The notes beneath the pieces were generated by a model that was not told where the DNA came from, made no database searches, and saw only the letters and a program-made list of their open reading frames with translations. From contig CP099840.1 in assembly GCA_030062745.1 (NCBI GenBank), forward strand, positions 31,065,006-31,129,005: 64,000 nt of DNA, given 5' to 3'. Below are positions 58,601-64,000 of the stretch, one piece after another. The DNA is from Capitulum mitella. Lineage: Eukaryota > Arthropoda > Thecostraca > Pollicipedomorpha > Pollicipedidae. Within the stretch, counting starts at the first letter, position 1. Each line of letters begins with the position of its first letter. The position numbers were made by a program, and so were the translations under genes.

Positions 58601-59701
58601 ATCCACCGCCGACGCTGCCGCCTGACGCTCGTCTGCCGCATCAGGTACGGCTCGCTGATCTACATGGCGACGCAGATCGCGGCCGGCATGAAGCACCTGG
58701 AGGCGCTTGGGATCGCGCACCGCGACCTGGCCGCCCGCAACTGCCTGGTCGGCCACCACCTGAAGGTCAAGGTCGGCGACCTGGGGCCGAGCCGGGCGCA
58801 GTACGCCGGCGACTACGTCACGCTGCCCGACGGCCGGGTGGTGCCCCTCCGCTGGCACGCCCCCGAGGCGCTGTTCTCAGTGAGTGGCGGCTGGTCGGCC
58901 CGGTGGTTTGATGCTCCCGGTTTTTGCGCCGGCGGCGGCGCTGGTGGCCGGGCCGAGTCGACGGTCCGCGCCGCCAGCGCGGTCGGAACTCGGCCGTCCA
59001 CCGGCGCCAATTGCAGCGGCGCTATCTGACCGCGGTCCGCGATGAGCCGACCTGCGGACGTGCTCTGGCCGCCTGGCACCGGTCTCCGGGGCGTTATCGC
59101 CGGCCGCAGACGGTGCTCTGGGCCCGTTATTGACCTACGGATACCCGCCGTGTGCCGGCGGGCGGTTGTTCCGGTATTGTACGCGGTGTACCGGGCCATT
59201 AACAGCGCAGGAAGTTGCGGCTTATCAGGTAACCAAAAACGTGCTTAGGTCATAAGTGCGCGATGCTGGCCGTAATAGCGCACGAACGGAGCTTCCTGAT
59301 AGTGACGATTGAACTCGTGACCATTGGTTCACGGGCCATGTGCGCCTGACCTCCGCCGCCGTTACCTGACCCTGTCGGCCCGCTACTGTCCTCAGGACCA
59401 GTCCAGCTCGGCGGCCGACGTCTGGTCGTTCGCCGTGACGCTGTGGGAGGTGCTGACGCGCTGCCGCGTGCAGCCGCTGGCGCAGCTGTCGGACGCGGCC
59501 GTCACCGAGCGGCTGGCCGGCTACCGCGAGGCGGCCGGCGAGCCGTTGCTGCCGCAGCCGGGCGCCTGCCCGCGCGAGATCTTCGACCTGATGAGCGAGT
59601 GCTGGCGCGCCGAGCCGAGCGCGCGGCCCTCGTTCGGCGAGATCCACATGTTCCTGCAGAGGAAGAACCTCGGCTTCGAGCCGGCCGCCGAGCCGACGTG
59701 A
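49519..59701 (+). CDS. Ddr: Discoidin domain receptor tyrosine kinase, 10 coding exons, 908 aa
   Basis: DDRs are membrane receptor tyrosine kinases activated by collagen that act in adhesion and matrix sensing. Coding exons: 49519-49600, 50232-50726, 51664-51804, 53800-53927, 54364-54571, 56286-56711, 57033-57442, 57797-58092, 58645-58879, 59396-59701. All introns are GT-AG, phases match, and the total is 2727 nt. Layout: signal peptide about 1-25; discoidin domain C30-C189 (LGMESG, ASSS, ELYGC); DS-like domain about 193-350 (GLGQLADG, WVGW); transmembrane helix 385-407 with GVILG, then basic residues; proline-rich juxtamembrane region with NPNY (529-532), a Shc-type PTB site as in vertebrate DDR1; kinase about 620-898. 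The Gly loop GEGRFGE, alphaC Glu673, HRDLAARN (754-761) and APE (801-803) are intact. The beta3 lysine is Arg656 and DFG is DLG (774-776). Length fits the family (vertebrate DDR1 about 913). The least certain junction is the exon 6 acceptor. Confidence 0.93.
50232..50726 (+). CDS. Ddr: DDR exon 2: discoidin (collagen-binding) domain
   Basis: Encodes residues 28-192. The acceptor is GACCGACAG ending at 50231, and the exon begins in phase with DQCDRPLGMESG. It spans essentially the whole F5/8 type C discoidin domain, from C30 to C189 (ELYGC). Arg105 and Glu113, which form a salt bridge in human DDR2, are conserved at the same numbers. The residue matching Trp52 is His52, and the one matching Asp69 is Gly70. 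N138 (NAS) is a possible N-glycosylation site. The donor is ACACAG|GTACGT, phase 1; this donor region is tandemly triplicated. Confidence 0.95.
50683..50874 (+). repeat. Three tandem copies of the exon 2 splice-donor region
   Basis: A 64-bp unit comprising the last 44 bp of exon 2, the donor and about 20 bp of intron (50683-50746) is repeated at 50747-50810 (54 of 64 identical) and, more diverged, at about 50811-50874. Each copy keeps CAG|GT: donors at 50727 (GTACGT), 50791 (GTGCGT) and 50854 (GTATAC). Only the first keeps the phase for exon 3. Confidence 0.92.
51664..51804 (+). CDS. Ddr: DDR exon 3: start of DS-like domain
   Basis: Encodes residues 193-239. The acceptor is CCTGATTGCAG and the donor ACCA|GTGAGT, phase 1 at both ends. 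It contains DLTYDG and the strongly conserved DDR motif GLGQLADG. Confidence 0.92.
53800..53927 (+). CDS. Ddr: DDR exon 4: DS-like domain
   Basis: Encodes residues 240-282. The acceptor is TTACACCATCAG, phase 1; the donor is GTCAAG|GTACGG, phase 0. It carries WVGWKRT and a beta-sandwich segment TLTFQFSTLREIES, matching the DDR VGWR...F.FD.IR pattern, and ends at AGVK. Confidence 0.9.
54364..54571 (+). CDS. Ddr: DDR exon 5: end of DS-like domain
   Basis: Encodes residues 283-351. The acceptor is GGGGGCCGGCAG, phase 0, and the donor AGCG|GTGAGT, phase 1. It begins MFSQAALFFSLDGQ, continuing the GVK of exon 4, and ends LLLSEVSFDS, the DDR 'SEI.F.S' motif before the extracellular juxtamembrane stretch. 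Confidence 0.9.
56286..56711 (+). CDS. Ddr: DDR exon 6: transmembrane helix and juxtamembrane region
   Basis: Encodes residues 352-493. It holds a possible N-glycosylation site (N357-V-T), a transmembrane helix at 385-407 with a GxxxG pair, the basic stop-transfer RASRRRKV, and a conserved-looking LNMKELRLSMPL. The donor is CACCCG|GTGAGT, phase 1. The acceptor at GCGCCGGCAG (ending 56285) is chosen because it preserves phase 1 without a stop. The frame is open upstream to 56213 and beyond, so the exact start is less certain. Confidence 0.8.
57033..57442 (+). CDS. Ddr: DDR exon 7: cytosolic juxtamembrane region and glycine loop
   Basis: Encodes residues 494-630. It begins EPPYDYAVP and contains NPNY (529-532), proline clusters (PAPPPVPPPPEQP) able to serve as SH3/WW ligands, and the start of the kinase domain ending KIGEGRFGE. 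The acceptor is GGGCCCGCAG, phase 1. The donor is GAG|GTCAGG, phase 0, a slightly weak donor supported by how well exon 8 continues the domain. Confidence 0.9.
57797..58092 (+). CDS. Ddr: DDR exon 8: kinase N-lobe
   Basis: Encodes residues 631-728. The acceptor is GGTCCCCCTCAG and the donor CTCGA|GTGAGT, phase 2. It begins IHACEV, matching the DDR VHLCEV. The beta3 strand reads LATARCLRA, putting Arg656 (CGC, 57872-57874) at the ATP-binding lysine position. Glu673 of helix C is conserved, followed by LLGVCVLDD and VEYMERGDLSQFL. Confidence 0.93.
58645..58879 (+). CDS. Ddr: DDR exon 9: catalytic and activation loops
   Basis: Encodes residues 729-807. The acceptor is GTCTGCCGCATCAG, phase 2, and the donor TTCTCA|GTGAGT, phase 0. 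It contains MATQIAAGMKHLEALG, HRDLAARN with catalytic Asp756 and Asn761, DLG (774-776) instead of DFG, activation-loop tyrosines Y782 and Y786, and RWHAPEAL. The third tyrosine of the vertebrate DDR activation loop is Val787. Confidence 0.95.
59396..59701 (+). CDS. Ddr: DDR exon 10: kinase C-lobe and stop
   Basis: Encodes residues 808-908 and the TGA stop. The acceptor is CTACTGTCCTCAG, phase 0. It carries SSAADVWSFAVTLWEVLT, the QPLAQLSDAAV segment typical of DDRs, and CWRAEPSARPSF near the end of the domain. The tail after the domain is short, as in vertebrate DDRs. Confidence 0.95.
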   Translation, partial: DQSSSAADVWSFAVTLWEVLTRCRVQPLAQLSDAAVTERLAGYREAAGEPLLPQPGACPREIFDLMSECWRAEPSARPSFGEIHMFLQRKNLGFEPAAEPT

Positions 59702-60425
59702 CGGCCGGCGGCGCCCGGCGACGACCGTCTCCTCCAGCTTTAGCTCGCTCGGCGACGAGCGATGTCCGCCCCGTCTGTTACGTAATTTATACCCGTGTCG
59801 TGTCATTTGTACTGGTCCCTCTCACCGACTGTCTTCCATCGGTTCGTTCAGAGCAAGCATATCACAGACGCTACCGGAACGGTTGACGGTCGGTCGTTTC
59901 GCCTTCTGGTGTTTCTCTGTAGCGGCTTCGTCACGAGTTCGACATATCCCGACACGAATCCGCCTCGGCGCGTTCAATGTTGCCCTGGGTCGCCATATGC
60001 CTGGTTGTGATAATAGAAACGGAGCTCCGTGGACGGGCTCCAACGTCTTATTTATATGTGCCCGAAATCAGTGTATGTGTTAGGGGCGCCGCTGGACGCA
60101 CCAGTCTCCGAGGGACGTATGTTGCGTAATTGGAAAGACGCCATATATAATTTTTCATGCTCCTCTTTTGCATGTCTGACTTTAAGATGATCTCATATCC
60201 CGTGACGATGATGGCTCGGTTGAACCGGCATACCAGCCTGGCCCTGCAGGCTGTTAGACTACGTCAGTTAAAAATTTTGGGATATTGTCACATGAAAGTA
60301 GATAGCGTCAGTTTACAGCTACGCTCCCCAAAGGTGTTTGTTATATTTAAGACGACCTCGTAAATGTGGCTATGAGAAATGTTTTTCATGGCGTACCCAA
60401 TAAATATATTCTCATCCACGTGTTG
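59702..60425 (+). other. Ddr: Probable DDR 3' UTR
   Basis: Sequence after the stop has no further open frame of note. The first convincing AATAAA is at 60399-60404, followed by a GT-rich stretch (CACGTGTTGG), so the transcript probably ends near 60420. The exact end is inferred. Confidence 0.5.
60399..60404 (+). terminator. Ddr: Candidate DDR polyadenylation signal AATAAA
   Basis: Canonical hexamer about 700 nt after the DDR stop, with a GT-rich downstream element within 30 nt. Confidence 0.5.
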
Positions 60426-61588
60426 GAAAGCACGTAAAAGGCACAACTCCAAGTCACGTCAAGCCAAATTTCACGATATCTCTTTGAGGAACATGTTTTC
60501 AAAAGCCCGAGGAATGGAACGTCTAAGGAACAAGACATTTTGCTGTCGAGGTATTGACTTCCCATCGTCGATCAGCAGATTAACACTGCCGTTTTCACTG
60601 ACACGATTGCACACAAGACGTAGCCCGCATGCCGTAAATACTGTGATATCAAGGTGATCGGAAGGTCAGCTGGCAGTGCGCCCATCTCCCCGTTCTGGCG
60701 AGACGGGCTCGAGTCACCTGGACGCTCGACTTTGGCTCTAACTCGCGGTCGTGTCGCACCGCTGGCGGCACGTTAGGCTTCGGGCACATCAGCCGTTACC
60801 TAGAATTATCCGTTCGGGTGAAGGAGGTCGGGGGCTACGTAACAAGCTTTGGACGAGTCCCGGTCCTTAATATCCCCGTGACACCATTTGGATCAATTTT
60901 ATTGTGAGCCCTGTGCGGACGGTTTTTGTCTCACTCACGCTGCTGGGCATCAGATATCACGATCTTCACACTATACGCGGCCTACAACAGCAGATATCGA
61001 GAACTTCTTCCTTTGATCGCGGAGAATCAAGCATCCGAGTCGTCCATCTCTCATAGAATGACAGCGAACATGAGCGGTTGCTCCGTCACACCTTGGACGC
61101 AATACGGCCACAGCGGCCGGCGCCGCCTCAGACACCACCACAGTAACATCACCACCACCAGCCAGCGGTCTGCGGCCGTCAGGGACAGCGCCGGCCAGCG
61201 GTGGACATCAGAGGCGTCCGCCGGCTCGGACCGTTTCTCCGGGCGCGGCGGCGCGTGGTCGAAAACAAGCACGCCGCGGCGGCTCCGATCCGATCGGGCC
61301 TAATCTGATTGGGGTCTCTGACACGTTTCCATCAGCGGCCGGACCGGACCGGCCGGACGGCGGCGACAAAACAGCGCTCCGGCCGAGCGGCGCCGCCGCC
61401 GGCCGCGCCGCCGCACAATAAACGGTAATCTCTGGCGAGAGAGCGGCCGGCTGGTGCGTGCGGGAGCGGAGGGAGGGGGCGTCGTGCGGGAGCGGAAGGG
61501 ACGATTGGCTGGGGGCGGAGGGGGAGAAAAGCCTGGTGGTGTTAGGTGCTGAGCACGAGGACGGCTCCTGCAGTGGTCAATGTATGGT
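60426..61588. other. Noncoding stretch with a GC-rich island at about 61080-61450
   Basis: No gene recognised. The island carries overlapping frames on both strands without recognisable motifs. Confidence 0.4.
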
Positions 61589-61804
61589 GTGCTGGGAAAA
61601 AAGGGAGCGCAGAGAGACGAGGAGAAAGAGAGATGGACAGGGAGAGAGAAAGGGGAGGAGAGGTAGAGGGGAGAGAAGGAAATATAGAAAGACAAGAGAT
61701 ACAGGAAAGGAAATGGCAGAAAATATACAAGAAAACTGTTGGAAAAGGGGGAGGACGAAGGAGAGGGGAGAGGAAGAAAGGAAACTGGGAAAACAAAAGA
61801 TTTA
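61589..61804 (+). repeat. Polypurine (GA-rich) tract of about 215 bp
   Basis: The plus strand is almost entirely A and G, with few pyrimidine interruptions. Such strand-asymmetric tracts can form triplex (H-DNA) structure. Lys/Arg/Glu-rich frames across it are compositional artefacts. Confidence 0.85.
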
Positions 61805-62965
61805 AGGACTGTTCAAGAGCGCAGCCAGCGGGGAGCCGAGGGGATGATGGACCCTCCCTTGGAGCCGAAAATTTGACTTTTTTGCACACCAACAATGAAA
61901 ATGTGCAAAAACTACGAAACTCGAAAACAAAGTGGCCGAAATCAAATGAGCTTTCGGTTTTGAACGGAGCCGGGTTTGTCCAGGTCCCCTCTTTGACGAA
62001 ATGTCGGCGCGTCCCTGGGACTGTTGTAATCAAAGGGCGCAGTCAGCGTAGAAGAGACAGGACCATGCAATGAACCCCAGCATCGTTCACAGAGGTTCCT
62101 CGGTTACCTAACTAATCTTGGAATCTAGGGACGGCAGCGTCTGCACCTGGAATGTGTCCTAGTCAGAACAATCAGGAAAACTGCACTAATCTAGCATCCG
62201 GAGGTTCACAGCGAGAGAATGGCATGGCCATTTTTGTCGGTCGCATTTTTGCACTGACGGAACTTTCAACCAATTTCAGAAAACCATCAGTCTTACCAAT
62301 AACGGAAAGGTCGGGGACACGAGTGCAGGTTGACAAGACAAATGATTCTTGTGATGTACGACTCCTTCAAAGAGTGCCGCCTCAAAAACCCCGACAGGCT
62401 AAAACGTCAATCACTTCCACAAAATATTTACCAAATGACCTCGAAAACAGTCTAGGTCAGTCGGCACGTTTCGTTGGTGATATGCCATGTCTTCATGGGC
62501 ATTCTTTCGGCGTATTCTACGTACCCTGGTGTCCCAGTAATGATCCAATGTCATGCTTTCGCAAGGATTGGATGTGAACCATCAAATCGCTTTGACGTGG
62601 AGCCTTTGAACCCCAGGTGGCTGTAATGGGTGTCCAAATAACTTGACTGAACTTCATCATAAGATTATGATAAGACATTAATGACTCATATGATCATTAG
62701 TGGGCCAATATTTCCTGACCCACAAGCTTATGCGGAACAACGTTCTGACCCAGTACCCCAAAATGCCCAGTATCCCGTGATTCAGCAGATCTGGGGAGGG
62801 GGCGATATCATCTGACCAATCAGATCATTACAGGCGGCATTCTGACTTACACGCGAACCAGCGCGCCCTGTCCACTAAACCGCGAGATGTGGAATTCCGT
62901 ACTCCGTCGTCTCCACGTGACAATGCATTCGCGGACCCCAGGCACAGCACAGGATCTCACGACCC
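61805..62965. other. Noncoding stretch, nothing recognised
   Basis: Mixed composition with chance ORFs up to 175 codons (61546-62073, mostly from the purine tract) and 141 codons (62152-62577), neither with a recognisable motif. Confidence 0.4.
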
Positions 62966-63130
62966 GTCAGCTCAGTACAGTGTGGTATTCCCGGTCCGTC
63001 AGCTCAGTGCAGTGCGGTATTCCCCGGTCCGACAGAGCGGTGCAGTGCGGTATTCCACGGCCCGTCAGCTCGGTACGGAGCAGTATTCTGCGGTCGGTCA
63101 ACTCGGTACAGTCCGGTATTCCCCGGTCCC
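62966..63130 (+). repeat. 33-bp minisatellite, five copies
   Basis: Units beginning GTCAGCTCRGTRCAGTGCGG start at 62966, 62998, 63031, 63064 and 63097 and end in CCCCGGTCC. The 33-bp period keeps frame, giving an 11-residue repeat (VSSVQCGIPRS) in one frame. No evidence that it is translated. Confidence 0.9.
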
Positions 63131-63596
63131 CTGTCCCTCGGTCGGTACCAGATTCTGCGGACGTCCGGCGTGCGGTTCCGGTGTCGCCCAGGAACGGCCG
63201 CCGCGGCAGCTGCTGCCGTGCTCAGAGGATTAATCGGGCCAATCCTTTCCCTATCAATCAGAGCACAGCGGCAGCCCCCGGCGTCCGACGCCCCGAGTGG
63301 CACCATTTCGGCCACGTTGTGGAGTGGGAGGAGGGGTGACGCCTCCGCCGACTTCTCAGGCTGCAGTCGGGACCGGTTCAGCCGCACCGTCTCCTCAGAG
63401 TCAGGCCGCCTTCTCTGCCGCACACCGGGCGGCCCAGTAAATTCTCACAGGGTCCAAATGGACGGACGGTGTACGGCGCCCGCCGGCCTTTACCGCAACG
63501 TGCTGGCGGGTCCTGGAGCGCGGCGAGGTGTATTGATTTCCGGTCTCCGCGCCGCCCAGCTACGCAGTGGCTTAACTGGGAGGAAAGCACGATCTC
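63131..63596. other. GC-rich noncoding stretch
   Basis: GC-rich with overlapping open frames on both strands; nothing recognised. Confidence 0.4.
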
Positions 63597-63678
63597 TCGC
63601 CTTCTCTCTCTCTCTCTCTCTCTCGCTCTCTCGGGTGTATTTCTGTTCGTCTCTTTCCCTATTTGCTTCTCTGTCGCA

Positions 63679-63709
<31 letters not shown>

Positions 63710-64000
63710 AACCTCTCGTTCCGCCGTCTTCTCCACCCCCATCTCGTTCTCCTCCATCTTCTCCCGTTTTTTTCTTTTGCTCTTTCACTCCCCTTACCTT
63801 TCTCGATCCAATTTTCTCCATGTTTATTGCTCTGTCCTGCAGTCTGACAATTCTTCCTTTCAACCCCTCTTTTATTTCTTAGTCTATTAATGCCGTTCGC
63901 GGTCCTCCTCTCCCTTTCTCCCTTCCTCTCCCTCTCCTCCTTTCTCTTCTCTCTCTCTCCACCTCTTTCTTCTCCCCCTCTACCTCTTTTCCTCTCTCCC
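63597..64000 (+). repeat. Polypyrimidine (CT-rich) tract with CT microsatellites, open at the window end
   Basis: About 400 bp of mostly C and T includes CT dinucleotide runs at about 63600-63630 and 63679-63705. Serine/leucine-rich frames over it are artefacts. The tract continues to the end of the window. Confidence 0.9.

Noticed and set aside
61542-62073. Opposed frames of 163 and 175 codons
   Set aside because: Arise from the polypurine tract, which lacks stop codons in some frames.
63170-63847. 225-codon Ser/Leu-rich plus frame
   Set aside because: Mostly translation of the CT-rich tract.
1-64000. CRISPR arrays, operons or bacterial insertion sequences
   Set aside because: The tandem arrays lack repeat-spacer structure, and the intron-containing receptor gene shows this is animal nuclear DNA.

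Overview
This window looks like nuclear DNA of a metazoan, most likely an invertebrate and plausibly an arthropod such as a crustacean. That is inferred from one intron-rich receptor tyrosine kinase gene with short introns, from animal-type DNA transposons (a pogo/Tigger-like element and several hAT elements), and from the microsatellites and minisatellites. There are no operons, Shine-Dalgarno sites or prokaryotic genes. The species cannot be fixed from the sequence alone.

The one host gene I can reconstruct fully is a discoidin domain receptor (DDR, a collagen-binding receptor tyrosine kinase) on the plus strand at 49519-59701. Ten coding exons join with matching splice phases into 2727 nt (908 residues): signal peptide, discoidin (DS) domain, DS-like domain, one transmembrane helix, a proline-rich juxtamembrane region with an NPNY motif, and a C-terminal tyrosine kinase domain. 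Two things stand out. The ATP-binding beta3 lysine is an arginine and DFG is DLG, while the catalytic loop is intact. The 3' end of exon 2, with its splice donor, is present in three tandem 64-bp copies.

Layout: 1-3945, GC-rich and AT-rich noncoding DNA with a 27-bp minisatellite and a TA microsatellite. 3948-5782, a complete pogo/Tigger-like transposon with perfect 26-bp inverted ends, TA target duplications and a frameshifted transposase. 5785-13815, noncoding DNA with GC-rich islands and minisatellites. 13836-17622, a decayed autonomous hAT element with an 8-bp target duplication. 17623-33940, noncoding DNA with several simple repeats, a promoter-like CpG island near 28.0-28.3 kb and a striking cluster of AGGTCA half-sites at 30.1-31.25 kb. 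33948-34838, two inverted copies of one hAT MITE, each with its own 8-bp target duplication. 34839-48470, noncoding DNA with GC islands, an unrecognised 219-codon open frame and a 30-bp minisatellite. 48483-48739, a short hAT-like MITE with a perfect 8-bp duplication, just upstream of the DDR gene. 59702-64000, the DDR 3' UTR and then noncoding DNA with a polypurine tract, a 33-bp minisatellite and a long polypyrimidine tract.

The DDR coding exons are GC-rich and sit in AT-richer introns. Many similar GC-rich islands occur across the first 49 kb, and I could not convert any of them into a recognisable gene. They may be regulatory, UTR or first-exon sequence of DDR or neighbouring genes.
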